From NCBI RefSeq assembly GCF_000007825.1, contig NC_004722.1:2954501-3018500 (forward strand): a DNA stretch of 64,000 bases. The letters are read 5' to 3'. This DNA is from Bacillus cereus ATCC 14579 (GTDB lineage: Bacteria; Bacillota; Bacilli; Bacillales; Bacillaceae_G). Made by a program: the position numbers and the translations under genes. Below are positions 43,826-53,471 of this stretch, in pieces; the stretch's first letter is position 1, and each line of letters opens with the position of its first letter. Under the pieces are notes generated by a model that searched no databases, was not told where the DNA came from, and saw nothing but the letters and a program-made list of their open reading frames with translations.

Positions 43826-45268
43826 ATGGAATGGAAACTAGATAGTGACAGTAAAATCCCTATTTATCAGCAAGTTGTTGACTTTATTGAAAAACGTATT
43901 ACATATGGAGAACTTCCTCCAGGAAGCTTCCTCCCTTCAGAACGGAAATTAGCTACGCAGTTAAATGTAAACAGAAGTACAGTAACGACTGCTTATAATG
44001 AACTACGTGCTATGGGAATTGTAGAGAGTACGACTGGTAAAGGAACACGCGTGAGTACACATATGTGGGGTGTTTCTCCAACATTAACGCCGAACTGGAG
44101 AAATTTCGTAGAAGGTGGTACTTTTTTACCAAACTTACCACTACTTCGCCATATTCGGGCAGAAGTACAACAAAATGAAAATATTATTGATTTTGCAAAC
44201 GGAGAGCTCGGTTGTAATCTTTATCCCCACGATCAACTACAAGCGATTTTACGTGAACAACCGTTAACGCATTCATTAAGTTACGATCATCCGCAAGGCT
44301 ATCTCCCGCTAAGACAAGCGGTCGTAAAATATATGAAGGAATATTTAAAAGTTGAGGCGACTGAACAATCCATTATGATTACATCTGGCGCACAGCAAGC
44401 ACTTCACCTTATCGTGCAATGTTTATTAAATCCAGGTGATGCTGTTGCTTTCGAAAGTCCTTCACACTGTTATTCCCTGCCTCTATTCCAATCAGCAGGT
44501 ATTCGTATTTTCCCATTACCTGTTGATGAACACGGCATTAACCCAGATGATGTACAGGAGTTATATAGAAAGCACCGCATTAAAATGATTTTTTTAAATC
44601 CAAATTTCCAAAACCCTACGGGGACGATGCTTCATCCAAACCGTAGAAAAAAACTATTATCACTTTGTGCAGACTTACGAATTGCGATTGTGGAAGATGA
44701 TCCGTCTAGTTTACTTACGCTAGAAAAGAAACAACCTTGCCCTACTTTGAAATCAATTGATGAAAATGGAACTGTCATTTATGTACATTCTTTATCAAAA
44801 ATGATTGCACCAGGCTTACGAGTTGGTTGGCTCGTTGCCCCGCAGTCTGTAGTAGAAAGGTTATCCGACGCAAGGCACCAAATGGAATTAGGTATGAGCA
44901 TTTTCCCACAGTGGCTTATGCAACAATTTTTTGAAACTGTACCATTTCAGTCGCATATCGTACCGTTACGAAAACAACTAGCAGAAAAAAGAGACGTTAT
45001 CGTCCACGCTCTAAACGAGCAACTTCATGATAAAATCTCTTTTTCAAATCCGACCGGTGGAATATACATATGGGGAAAATTAAAAGAACCGATAAACGAA
45101 AAACAACTTATTATGCAAAGTTTAAAACAAGAAATTGCTTTTATGCCAGGTAGTATTTTCGGCGCAAAAGATGGTTATATACGTTTATCTTATGGAAAAG
45201 TGAATATTAGTCAAATTGAGGAAGGTATTTCTCGTTTGCGGGAGGCTATTTTGGTTTGTGAAAAATAA
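43826..45268 (+). CDS. MocR-type PLP-dependent transcriptional regulator
   Basis: A 480-residue regulator with an N-terminal GntR winged helix (DSDSKIPIYQQVVDF, LPSERKLATQLNVNRSTV) and a C-terminal aminotransferase-fold domain. The PLP-lysine lies in HSLSKMIAPG. These proteins use PLP or an aldimine as effector. ATG 43826 has GGAGG upstream; the longer frame from 43784 is discounted. Divergent from the EamA gene, which is the probable target. Confidence 0.88.
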   Translation: MEWKLDSDSKIPIYQQVVDFIEKRITYGELPPGSFLPSERKLATQLNVNRSTVTTAYNELRAMGIVESTTGKGTRVSTHMWGVSPTLTPNWRNFVEGGTFLPNLPLLRHIRAEVQQNENIIDFANGELGCNLYPHDQLQAILREQPLTHSLSYDHPQGYLPLRQAVVKYMKEYLKVEATEQSIMITSGAQQALHLIVQCLLNPGDAVAFESPSHCYSLPLFQSAGIRIFPLPVDEHGINPDDVQELYRKHRIKMIFLNPNFQNPTGTMLHPNRRKKLLSLCADLRIAIVEDDPSSLLTLEKKQPCPTLKSIDENGTVIYVHSLSKMIAPGLRVGWLVAPQSVVERLSDARHQMELGMSIFPQWLMQQFFETVPFQSHIVPLRKQLAEKRDVIVHALNEQLHDKISFSNPTGGIYIWGKLKEPINEKQLIMQSLKQEIAFMPGSIFGAKDGYIRLSYGKVNISQIEEGISRLREAILVCEK

Positions 45269-45289
45269 CGTGAGATAAAGCTTTCTCGT

Positions 45290-45318
45290 TTGACAAAAGA
45301 AAAATCTACCATTATTAT
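45290..45318 (+). promoter_or_regulatory. Strong sigma-A-type promoter for the DUF188 gene
   Basis: TTGACA and TATTAT separated by 17 nt, about 30 nt before ATG 45350. Confidence 0.72.
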
Positions 45319-45349
45319 CAACACGAACCTAGTTATAGGAGTGATAAAA

Positions 45350-45790
45350 ATGAAAATTTACGTTGATGCAGATGCTTGTCCTGTAAAAGATGTAATTATT
45401 TTTGAAGCTACGAATGCGGAAATTCCTGTTACACTCGTTACTAGTTTTTCTCATTATTCTAATGCAGAGCAGCCGAAAGGTGTGGAAACAATATATGTTG
45501 ATTCCGGAGCAGATGCTGCTGATTACCGAATTATGCAGTTAGCAAAAAAAGAAGATTTAATCGTAACACAAGATTACGGTCTTGCTTCGCTCGCTTTAGC
45601 AAAAGGCTGTATCGTACTACACCATAAAGGCTATAAGTATACGAATGATAACATTGAACAATTGTTACAAACACGATATTTAAGTGCAATGGTTCGAAAA
45701 AGTGGTAAGCGTACAAAAGGACCGAAACCATTTACAGCAGAAGATAAAGAGAAATTTAGAGCGCTCTTTAAAAGTATGATCGCACTTTAA
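45350..45790 (+). CDS. YaiI/YqxD (DUF188) family protein
   Basis: A 146-residue protein with the family motif KIYVDADACPVKD at the start and IVTQDYGLASLAL further on. The acidic residues suggest a PIN-like nuclease fold, but the family has no proven function. AGGAGTGAT precedes ATG 45350; a longer frame from 45290 would overlap the promoter. Single gene. Confidence 0.87.
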   Translation: MKIYVDADACPVKDVIIFEATNAEIPVTLVTSFSHYSNAEQPKGVETIYVDSGADAADYRIMQLAKKEDLIVTQDYGLASLALAKGCIVLHHKGYKYTNDNIEQLLQTRYLSAMVRKSGKRTKGPKPFTAEDKEKFRALFKSMIAL

Positions 45791-45821
45791 AAATGAATCG
45801 TCTATTTGCTAGGAAAACTTC

Positions 45822-45863
45822 GCAAAACAAAGAAGAGAATATCCAAATGAACATTCTCTTCTT
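45822..45863 (-). terminator. Terminator after the DUF3892 gene
   Basis: AAGAAGAGAAT, loop, ATTCTCTTCTT, followed on the minus strand by TTTGTTTTG. Confidence 0.75.
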
Positions 45864-45876
45864 GAGGTTTACCCGT

Positions 45877-46191
45877 TTAAAATGAAGGTAAATTATCTAA
45901 GTTATTTTCTTTTATTCCATCCGGTTCACTACGTATAATATCTCTGCCATACTTATGAAATACGTCCACATGAGCTAACTTCCCTGATTTCGCTTCATTA
46001 AGAGCAGTCATATAATCTAACTCTCTCCCGCTACTTGTTTTAAAAGCAATCAAATCACCTTCATCATTTTTACGAACAGCAACAATTTGTTCTGCTCCTG
46101 AAGTAACTTCCTGAGCTATTTCAAATTGAGCTTGCTCTTCCCCTTGATGTAAATAATCATTATACACTTTTTCAAAATCTTTTTTGTCCAT
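45877..46191 (-). CDS. DUF3892-like small protein
   Basis: A 104-residue, mainly acidic protein. The core (VAVRKNDEGDLIAFKTSSGRELDY, then AHVDVFHKYGRDIIRSEPDG) matches the DUF3892 pattern, a short domain with no known function. ATG 46191 has GGAGGTGA upstream. Single gene. Confidence 0.75.
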   Translation of the reverse strand: MDKKDFEKVYNDYLHQGEEQAQFEIAQEVTSGAEQIVAVRKNDEGDLIAFKTSSGRELDYMTALNEAKSGKLAHVDVFHKYGRDIIRSEPDGIKENNLDNLPSF

Positions 46192-46254
46192 TAAACTCAC
46201 CTCCAACACATTTTATTAGTATGGTTGGGAGGTATTGGTTTTATGTAATTTTCT

Positions 46255-47250
46255 CTAAACTTTAGTATTTTCAAATGAAAACATTGTCCCCTCACTATTT
46301 GATTGTAAAGTGTATTTTATATCAAACATCTTTGATATATCTTCAATATTTTTCAAACCAAGTCCTGTTCCTTTACTATTTATATCGAACCCAATCCCAT
46401 TATCTCTAAAATAAACAATATCTTCATCTATAATGATTTTAAGTTTTTTAGCTTTTGAATGTTTAAGGACATTTTGAAAAATATTATCAAATAGCCTTTG
46501 AATCCATAACTCATTACTATTCCATATCAACTCTTTATCTTGTGGATTATATACTAATTCAATTTTATGAATGTTATACAAATAGCTCCATTTTTTAATC
46601 ATATTTTCTATTAAATTATGTATATTCACTTCATCATGCACAATATAAGTATTCTCTAAGGTTTCGGTAGATTGCATATTAAATTCGTTAGTTAAATCAC
46701 TTATATATTGTATCTGCTCATACAGTGATTCAAGTACTGGTGCTTGTTCCTTGTACTCACCTTCTAAATAATATAATTGTAATCTGACCGCTGTTAAGGG
46801 TGTATTAATATCATGCCGTAATTTATTTAATAGTTCCTTTTTTATTTGTTCCTGTTGTTGTAGTTCCAATTCTCGATAAGTTGTTCTTTCTATAAGCAAG
46901 TTTACTGATTTAATCAGTTCTCCCATTTCATCATCACTTTTAACATCTATTATATTAGGGATTTTTTTATCACTCGCCAAATCTCGAATTGTTTGATTTA
47001 ATATATTAATTTTATTTAATACGGTGTTAATCGACCTTGAAAATACAAAAGCTAATACTAATAGTGATAACAAAAATATGATTAACATAGTAGGATATGC
47101 ATAGGAGTCGTGAAAAGGGATGTTCTTATTTTTAGTTTTAAAGACAGCATTATAAATAACTGATACAAAGATACTAATCAACAACAATAACAGTGGTACG
47201 CTAATAATAGCGGAGAATAATAGTAACTGATATTTTTTCTTTAAGTTCAT
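46255..47250 (-). CDS. Two-component sensor histidine kinase
   Basis: A 331-residue kinase with two membrane helices (residues 10-35 and 50-70), a HAMP-like segment, the phosphorylation site LRHDINTPL (His followed by Asp rather than the common Glu), and an ATPase domain with NGIGF and GTGLGL. It starts within the response regulator stop (4-nt overlap). It probably senses an envelope signal; the partner is the adjacent OmpR-type regulator. Confidence 0.9.
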   Translation of the reverse strand: MNLKKKYQLLLFSAIISVPLLLLLISIFVSVIYNAVFKTKNKNIPFHDSYAYPTMLIIFLLSLLVLAFVFSRSINTVLNKINILNQTIRDLASDKKIPNIIDVKSDDEMGELIKSVNLLIERTTYRELELQQQEQIKKELLNKLRHDINTPLTAVRLQLYYLEGEYKEQAPVLESLYEQIQYISDLTNEFNMQSTETLENTYIVHDEVNIHNLIENMIKKWSYLYNIHKIELVYNPQDKELIWNSNELWIQRLFDNIFQNVLKHSKAKKLKIIIDEDIVYFRDNGIGFDINSKGTGLGLKNIEDISKMFDIKYTLQSNSEGTMFSFENTKV

Positions 47251-47918
47251 TTCTTCATATAGGTATTTAATCTATACCCTTCTCCATATATGTTCTGAAT
47301 AATATCACCTGTTTTATCATCAATTTTGGTTCTGATTTTCTTTATATGTACGTTCATGATATTTTGATTTCTATCTTCGAGTTGCCATAGGTAATCATAG
47401 AAGTGCTCTTTCGATAAAATTCTATCTCTATTTTCATATAAATAGAAGAATATTTTACGTTCAATTGCTGTAAAAGCAACTTCATTACGCAAATCATTAA
47501 TAAAAACTCTTTTATATTCTGCATCTATAAATACATGGTTAATTTGCGTGAACGTACCATATTGATTACCTAACATTTTCTGAATCCTTAACAACAACTC
47601 TCTAGGGTCAAAAGGTTTTATCATGTATTCTTCTCCAATAGTTAAACCTTTTAGTTTACTATCCATATCATTCCTTGCTGATAGAAATATAATTGGAATA
47701 TTTAATCCTAGATTTTTTATTTTCTTTGTAATTTGATAACCATCTTCGCCTGGTAACATAACATCCATTACGACTAAATCTATTTCATGAATTATATCAA
47801 GAACTTTCCTTCCCTCTTTCTCCCAATACACATTATACTTCTCACACTGTAAAATTTTTTGTAATAAATCTCCTATAATTAAATCGTCTTCAACAATTAA
47901 TATGTTATATACTTTCAT
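47247..47918 (-). CDS. OmpR-family response regulator
   Basis: A 223-residue regulator: receiver domain with the phosphorylatable Asp in VVMDVMLPGEDG and the Lys in KPFDPREL, then a winged-helix DNA-binding domain (LSKEHFYDYLWQ, NVHIKKIRTKI). It lies 34 nt after the hydrolase gene and overlaps the kinase gene, so the three probably form an operon. Confidence 0.92.
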   Translation of the reverse strand: MKVYNILIVEDDLIIGDLLQKILQCEKYNVYWEKEGRKVLDIIHEIDLVVMDVMLPGEDGYQITKKIKNLGLNIPIIFLSARNDMDSKLKGLTIGEEYMIKPFDPRELLLRIQKMLGNQYGTFTQINHVFIDAEYKRVFINDLRNEVAFTAIERKIFFYLYENRDRILSKEHFYDYLWQLEDRNQNIMNVHIKKIRTKIDDKTGDIIQNIYGEGYRLNTYMKK

Positions 47919-47952
47919 TATGTAGACCTTTCATCACTAAAATAACAATTGC

Positions 47953-48939
47953 TTAGTTCTTCACTACTTTATTCTTAATAAAATCCATAGCAATTTTGTA
48001 TATTTCATCAGGAGCATATAAATAAATACTATGTGTACCTTCAATTATTTTCACATCAGCTATTAATAACTTGCTAGCAAACTCCTTATAATCTTTGTTT
48101 TTTTGCTTTGTATACTTCGAATCTTTATATTGCCTAGCAATCGCATCTATAAATAACATAGGTGTTTCTTTTGGGATCGATAAAGAATTTGATTTTTTAC
48201 CGTTATTGTAGCTTTGTAAAAGTTCTTGCTTCATATCATCATTAAAAGCCCGCTTATACGTAAGCGCTTTATAAACATCTTTTTCCTGTTCGTTTAAAAA
48301 GGATTGACGAATGACTTCGGGATTATAAGTAATAGAGGGAGCTAATCTCTGAAAACCAATTTTCGTTAAAATATTCATCCCTTTTATTTTTAATGAATCA
48401 ACCATACCTATTTTATTAGTCACGTACTGTTTAGGTAAACCAATATCTAACGCAATAATCCCTTTTACTTCACTTGGATATTTTTGTGCCCAATAAATGG
48501 CCTCAATACCCGATAGAGAGTGTGGTACTAAGATGTATGGTGGTTTATTCCCACTTCGAATAAGCGCTTCTCTTGTTTGTTCTAGTATCGTATCAATATC
48601 TCTATCATCTTGAAAAACATCACTGTATCCATAACCAGCTCTCTCAATTACAGAAATCTTGTTTTCTTTCGAAAATTTACTGTATAAGCCTTTCAACTCA
48701 TAAACAGGAGCGGCAATTCCAGATCCGGCCATAAATACAAACGTATCTTCCCCGCTCCCCTCATTATAAACATTCACTTTTTTATTATCGAAATTAACAA
48801 GTTCACCTTTATTGTTCATTAATTTCGATTCCATTTTTAATTGACAGTTATGATATATAAATACAGCTCCTGTTCCAAAGAAAATCATACTAATACATAT
48901 TAAAAATATTATTTTCACTGACTTTAATAATTTTTTCAT
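47953..48939 (-). CDS. Membrane-anchored alpha/beta hydrolase
   Basis: A 328-residue protein with an N-terminal membrane helix (IIFLICISMIFFG, residues 10-28), then an alpha/beta-hydrolase domain: nucleophile Ser in PHSLSG, and a possible catalytic His near the end (EGTHSIYL). It lies upstream of the two-component genes in the same direction, so it is probably part of the same response. The substrate is unknown; similar proteins are esterases or lipases. Confidence 0.82.
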   Translation of the reverse strand: MKKLLKSVKIIFLICISMIFFGTGAVFIYHNCQLKMESKLMNNKGELVNFDNKKVNVYNEGSGEDTFVFMAGSGIAAPVYELKGLYSKFSKENKISVIERAGYGYSDVFQDDRDIDTILEQTREALIRSGNKPPYILVPHSLSGIEAIYWAQKYPSEVKGIIALDIGLPKQYVTNKIGMVDSLKIKGMNILTKIGFQRLAPSITYNPEVIRQSFLNEQEKDVYKALTYKRAFNDDMKQELLQSYNNGKKSNSLSIPKETPMLFIDAIARQYKDSKYTKQKNKDYKEFASKLLIADVKIIEGTHSIYLYAPDEIYKIAMDFIKNKVVKN

Positions 48940-49044
48940 TTGACACCCCTTTCAGCCTATACTAAAAGGGTATAATGTAAAAATAAATTTCTAATAAATT
49001 TTTCAAAATGAACATGTATTCTTTGTTTCTAATTATGGATTATT

Positions 49045-49869
49045 TTAATATCTACGCAAACCCTTCAAAGTCTCCAATATATCATCTGTAAAGGCTGTAC
49101 TACCCTCTGTCTCTAAAACTCTGAAATATAAACTTCTTAAGAACGATCTAATATTTTGTACTAAAATAGCATGCTGCGGATGTCGGATGTCCTCAACAGT
49201 TGCTATACTATGTAGCCAATTGCTCCACTCTTCTTCAGTTAAAAGCTTTTGGTTATGTAACGACATAATTGGCTTTACTAATCTCTCATCCTCAAAGTGT
49301 ACATATACGTAATCACTCAATCGAACCTTCTGACGAACAGCCGCAAGAATCGCATATGAAAACTCACGATTTTGAATTGTACGTGCTAACGCATCGAGCG
49401 CATCTGCTGCATGTGCAGTAGAGTGTGCCCAGCCTTTTCCTTCTACGTAGCCCCTTACATCTTCTTCTAAATATACATATTCCAACACTTGTTCTGCCAC
49501 ACTGTACAATTGTTCTTCCGATAACAACGGTTCTCTTTCATGAACAGATAAAATAAGTGGTGGAATTAATACGGAGAATGCACGTTTAAATACAGAGTCT
49601 GTTCCCTTTTCACCAATTTTATAAAATAAATAATCAGGACTAATTGCTTGTAACATTAATCCTCTTAACTCTTTTTGTCTAAATACATCATTTGTAATCC
49701 ATGTGTGAAGCGTACTATAAATTAAATCATCACGTAATTCAGCATCAGGTGATCCGATATAATCTAGCATCCATTGCGCATATGGATATGCATCTACGTC
49801 TTCTGGTACAGCATAATTGTTATTTTTAATTTGTAGTAGTTCTTCTTTTAGTTCGAGTACTTCATTCAT
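49045..49869 (-). CDS. DUF2785 family protein
   Basis: A 274-residue protein, almost entirely helical, with the DUF2785 features YAQWMLDYIGSPDAELRD and GWAHSTAHAADAL. No catalytic motif can be read. Family function is unknown. Single-gene unit. Confidence 0.78.
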   Translation of the reverse strand: MNEVLELKEELLQIKNNNYAVPEDVDAYPYAQWMLDYIGSPDAELRDDLIYSTLHTWITNDVFRQKELRGLMLQAISPDYLFYKIGEKGTDSVFKRAFSVLIPPLILSVHEREPLLSEEQLYSVAEQVLEYVYLEEDVRGYVEGKGWAHSTAHAADALDALARTIQNREFSYAILAAVRQKVRLSDYVYVHFEDERLVKPIMSLHNQKLLTEEEWSNWLHSIATVEDIRHPQHAILVQNIRSFLRSLYFRVLETEGSTAFTDDILETLKGLRRY

Positions 49870-49986
49870 TATATTTCTTGTCCCCTTTTTGCGTTTTTTA
49901 TTGTCTTATCCCCTTTTATTTGCTTCATAAAATTAATTTAATTATAACAATAAACAAAAGGCTATACATATATTTCTGATTATGTA

Positions 49987-50658
49987 TTACGCTCTTTCAT
50001 GAAATATAACTTCTGGATTTCCTAAATCACTATTCTTAAATATAACATTCGCACACTCTTTTGGATTATGCTCATCTATATACATCTTACAGGCCGCATG
50101 ATATCTGTTCAAAAACATCTTCTCTGCTTCTTCATAACTTCCAAAAGCTTCAGTTTCCCGCTTAGCACCACGTTTTCTCGCAATCTCAAAATTTGTATCT
50201 ACAAAGATTTTGTAATCAAATAAATACGCAACGTCTTTTTTCAATAGAAACGTTCCATCTACTATTAATATCATATTTTGCGTGGCCAATAGCGGCTCAT
50301 TATGTACAGGCATATCCGTTATTAAGTTATGAGAAATCGTTTCATACTGTAAATTTCCGTTAGGTCCTAAAGGCATTAATAATCTTTCTTTGAAAGCTGT
50401 ATAATCGTGTGCATCTTCATAATACCCTCTTTCAGATTCTTTTCCTTTTGCATAGCGAATCACTCTTGGATTATGAAAATCATCAATGCTGGCGCGTGTT
50501 ACTGGTAATCCTCGTTTTTTTATTTCTTCTGCTAATTCGTTTGCAAATGTTGTTTTTCCTGATGCTGTAATACCACTTACTCCAACTCTTGTTGGATAGG
50601 TTAAGTTTAGCTTTACAATATGATTTGCAATTTCTTTGATTCGTTGTTTTCGGTTCAT
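49987..50658 (-). CDS. Uridine-kinase-like P-loop kinase
   Basis: A 223-residue P-loop kinase of the uridine kinase/phosphoribulokinase-like group: Walker A GVSGITASGKTT, Asp in SIDDFH and the LIVDGTFLL block. It probably phosphorylates a nucleoside or a similar sugar. ATG 50658 has GGGAG upstream; the longer frame from 50706 is discounted. Confidence 0.82.
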   Translation of the reverse strand: MNRKQRIKEIANHIVKLNLTYPTRVGVSGITASGKTTFANELAEEIKKRGLPVTRASIDDFHNPRVIRYAKGKESERGYYEDAHDYTAFKERLLMPLGPNGNLQYETISHNLITDMPVHNEPLLATQNMILIVDGTFLLKKDVAYLFDYKIFVDTNFEIARKRGAKRETEAFGSYEEAEKMFLNRYHAACKMYIDEHNPKECANVIFKNSDLGNPEVIFHERA

Positions 50659-50767
50659 GATATCTCCCTTTATAATTAGTTTACATAATATAATTATAAG
50701 TAACAATCCATGTCACTATTTGTCGGTAAATCGATATCCTTTGTCGAATCGTTGATATATTATTAGC

Positions 50768-51511
50768 TTACTTCCCCTTAAACCCCCGATATAAGGCCGT
50801 CCGTAACTCTTGCTTATACTCTTCAATTTCTGGCATTTCGAGTTCTTCTGCTAATCTGATAGCTAATTCAATATCATACGGTACTCGTACAAGTTGAATA
50901 GAAAAGCTCGCCGCTTCTTTTTCATTATATGTTCCTTCAAATATTAAATAGGAAGCTTGCGTTATTTCAAGTGGGTTTCCTACGCTACCGGCATTACATA
51001 ACGTTTTCCCTCTGAAATTTTGAACGAACGCTTGGTGAACATCGCCGTAACAAACGACATCTGGTTTTCTTTCTCCTTCTATATTTTCTGTCAGATCACT
51101 ATTTTCGAACATACTAATACGTTCTTCTCTTGAAGCGTGTGGTTGAATTCTTTCATATAAACTTCTCGGTGAAGCGTGAAACATACGAATGAGTTTTCCA
51201 CTCATAAAAAATTCGATTGAAAATGGTAAACTTCTTAAATAATCATTTTGTTCTTCCGATAATTGTTTTTGATGCCATTTTAATGCTTCAAATTCAGTCG
51301 GCTTTGTAATAAAATCATCCCAGTTTCCCATTACGACTACTTCACATTCTTTACGAATGATTTCAATTGCTTCACTGGAATGAGGTCCTTTTCCTACTAA
51401 ATCTCCAAGACAAATAATGCGCTCGATTCCTCTTAATTTAATATCATTCAAAACGGATTCTAATGCTTGAATATTACCGTGAATATCTGAAATTACTGCT
51501 ATTTTATCCAT
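50768..51511 (-). CDS. Calcineurin-like metallophosphoesterase
   Basis: A 247-residue metallophosphoesterase with the motifs SDIHGN, GDLVGKG, GNWD and YGDVHQ, giving the standard dinuclear metal site. ATG 51511 has AGGAG upstream; the longer frame from 51580 overlaps the preceding APH gene. It is probably cotranscribed with that gene (13-nt gap). Confidence 0.88.
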   Translation of the reverse strand: MDKIAVISDIHGNIQALESVLNDIKLRGIERIICLGDLVGKGPHSSEAIEIIRKECEVVVMGNWDDFITKPTEFEALKWHQKQLSEEQNDYLRSLPFSIEFFMSGKLIRMFHASPRSLYERIQPHASREERISMFENSDLTENIEGERKPDVVCYGDVHQAFVQNFRGKTLCNAGSVGNPLEITQASYLIFEGTYNEKEAASFSIQLVRVPYDIELAIRLAEELEMPEIEEYKQELRTALYRGFKGK

Positions 51512-51524
51512 ATAAATTACTCCT

Positions 51525-52463
51525 TTATTTATTAAATTCGCTTGATTGATACCATTTTGGAATATAGGATGAAAAATCATTATGATCTTCTAAAATTCCA
51601 TTTAATCTTTCCTTCATATCATCTAATAAATATGGTGTGCTTCGGTTTGTCCATACGATATCAGCCGGGAATATCATTGCTGCATATAATGAGTACAGTT
51701 TCCAAAAATGTAGATCAGGTTCTCCTCCGCAATAACCGTGAACTTGTCCAACCGCAAATGGTTTGCTTATATTCGTTGTAAATAGTGCTACTTTATAAAA
51801 ATCATGAATAGGATCACCAATATCGAATCTAGCAAAATCAATGACAGCCCGAAACTCATTTTGGTCAATCATTATATTAGCCGGATGAAAATCGTCATGT
51901 AAAAATACGATGGGACGATTTTTTAATAAATCTTTATGATTTCCTACAAAATCTATCACTGTATTTAAACGAAAAAAGTCTACTTCATATTCTTTCAACG
52001 CTTCTAAGTATCTCTCATATTTACTCCATATAGACATTTCCCATGAATTACTTTTATCTTCTTTTTCAACTAAATGAATCTTTTTTATTACTTCTCCAGC
52101 CTTTTTTCCAGCCCTATACTGCGTTTGTGTAGACAACGTTCTTAAGTTATCTTCACCATCTAATCCATCAATCCATTCAAAAACTTGTACACATTTATTG
52201 AATTTAGTAAGACTAATAAAATGAATTAATTTTGGCATAGGAATATGTAAAGAATCTAGCTGCTGCATATATTCATATTCTTCCTGCTTCCGTTCAAAAT
52301 ATGATGAATCGCATACTTTAATAAAATACGAGGCCCCACTCTCTAATTCAATTTTATATTTCTCATCGAATGAAAAGCCTTTTGAAATAACAGTCGCTTT
52401 TAACATACGAGGCCATTCTAGTATTCTCTCTATCTCTCTAAGCATTTCTTCCACAACGTTCAC
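51525..52463 (-). CDS. Aminoglycoside phosphotransferase (APH)-family protein
   Basis: A 312-residue APH/choline-kinase-like kinase: the catalytic FLHDDFHPANIM motif and the metal-binding VIDFARFDIGD are intact. The substrate is unknown and probably not an aminoglycoside, since most chromosomal homologues act elsewhere. Part of a run with the VOC protein, 5 nt upstream, and the metallophosphoesterase, 13 nt downstream. Confidence 0.83.
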   Translation of the reverse strand: MNVVEEMLREIERILEWPRMLKATVISKGFSFDEKYKIELESGASYFIKVCDSSYFERKQEEYEYMQQLDSLHIPMPKLIHFISLTKFNKCVQVFEWIDGLDGEDNLRTLSTQTQYRAGKKAGEVIKKIHLVEKEDKSNSWEMSIWSKYERYLEALKEYEVDFFRLNTVIDFVGNHKDLLKNRPIVFLHDDFHPANIMIDQNEFRAVIDFARFDIGDPIHDFYKVALFTTNISKPFAVGQVHGYCGGEPDLHFWKLYSLYAAMIFPADIVWTNRSTPYLLDDMKERLNGILEDHNDFSSYIPKWYQSSEFNK

Positions 52464-52468
52464 CTCTA

Positions 52469-53266
52469 TTAATATATGTACAAACTACCTAGCACTTCAT
52501 GCTCTCGTTTATTTCCACCTTTAAACTCTACTGCAAATGGATTTTCACCATTCTTATTCAAATGTTCTAGTACTAGCCCTTCTCCAATCGGTTCACAAAA
52601 CTGCACATGAATATCTCCAAATACTACACTTTGACACTCGGCATTCCATTTTTCAATTTTCACAACTGAGCTTGTAGATAGCTCCATTACTTCTTTCCAT
52701 TTCCGTACTGTTTCTCGAACATTTTTTACTGCGTAATGAATCGTTTCAATTTGTTGCACTTTGTTTTTATGTTCAGTAATCGTCCCACTGTTACGTAAAT
52801 CGTTTCTTCTTTCTTCGTCCGTTTCATTCCACTGTATAAAGAAAGGTAATTTCGGTCCGTTCTCTTCTTGCTTAACGAATAACATTTTCCATTCTAAAAG
52901 TCGGCCATCTTTTCTCATGCGTTTCCCTTCAAATGGCCCTATCGTATGTAAGCCGTACTTATTAAAGTTAACTGCTAGCTCCTCAATTGCATCTGTTCGG
53001 ATCGCGATTTGTAGCATTCCTTCTCCATTTTGTAGTTTCACCACTGTTTCTTGTACTAATGGATTTTCTGCTTCTTTCGCTTTTTCTTCATATTGAACTG
53101 CTAAAAATTCTATATATGATAAATCAAAATAACTTAAACTATTCCAAGTACCCCAATTCGTATGCTCTCCGCCTAATACAGTATGAAATCCAAGTTCCTG
53201 CATTTGTTTTGCCGCTTCCTCCGGGGTACCATGAACTGCGTGAACAAGATGATCAAATCGTAACAT
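52469..53266 (-). CDS. VOC-family (glyoxalase-like) protein
   Basis: A 265-residue protein made of two VOC modules: FDHLVHAVHGTPEEAAKQM at the start and a second HYAVKNV module after residue 170. The metal ligands His and Glu appear present in the first module. Functions in this family range from glyoxalase to dioxygenase. It starts a three-gene unit with the APH kinase and metallophosphoesterase. Confidence 0.8.
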   Translation of the reverse strand: MLRFDHLVHAVHGTPEEAAKQMQELGFHTVLGGEHTNWGTWNSLSYFDLSYIEFLAVQYEEKAKEAENPLVQETVVKLQNGEGMLQIAIRTDAIEELAVNFNKYGLHTIGPFEGKRMRKDGRLLEWKMLFVKQEENGPKLPFFIQWNETDEERRNDLRNSGTITEHKNKVQQIETIHYAVKNVRETVRKWKEVMELSTSSVVKIEKWNAECQSVVFGDIHVQFCEPIGEGLVLEHLNKNGENPFAVEFKGGNKREHEVLGSLYIY

Positions 53267-53345
53267 GTCTTTCTCCCCTTTCTCTCCATCCTTTTATTGT
53301 ATATTTTATTTTTCTTTCATTCAATTCAAAAACTTTAAAACCTAG

Positions 53346-53375
53346 TTGATTTATACGATTAATATGTATTATAAT
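53346..53375 (+). promoter_or_regulatory. Promoter of the TauE/SafE gene
   Basis: TTGATT and TATAAT separated by 18 nt. The predicted transcript would carry a leader of about 90 nt before ATG 53472. Confidence 0.6.
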
Positions 53376-53412
53376 GAAACAAATTTAATTATTGCTGATT
53401 GGAAAAACCAAA

Positions 53413-53446
53413 GGCACTTTTCTCATACGGGAAAAGTGTCTTTTTC
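53413..53446 (+). terminator. Terminator-like hairpin in the TauE/SafE leader
   Basis: GGCACTTTTC, loop, GGAAAAGTGTC, then TTTTT, 25 nt before the Shine-Dalgarno. It lies between the promoter and the gene, so it may be an attenuator. Confidence 0.65.
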
Positions 53447-53471
53447 ATTTATTATTACAGGGGGATTATTT

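Noticed and set aside
53413..53446. Guanidine-II (mini-ykkC) riboswitch in the TauE leader
   Set aside because: An ACGG occurs near the loop, but only one hairpin is present and the loop is longer than the four bases required.
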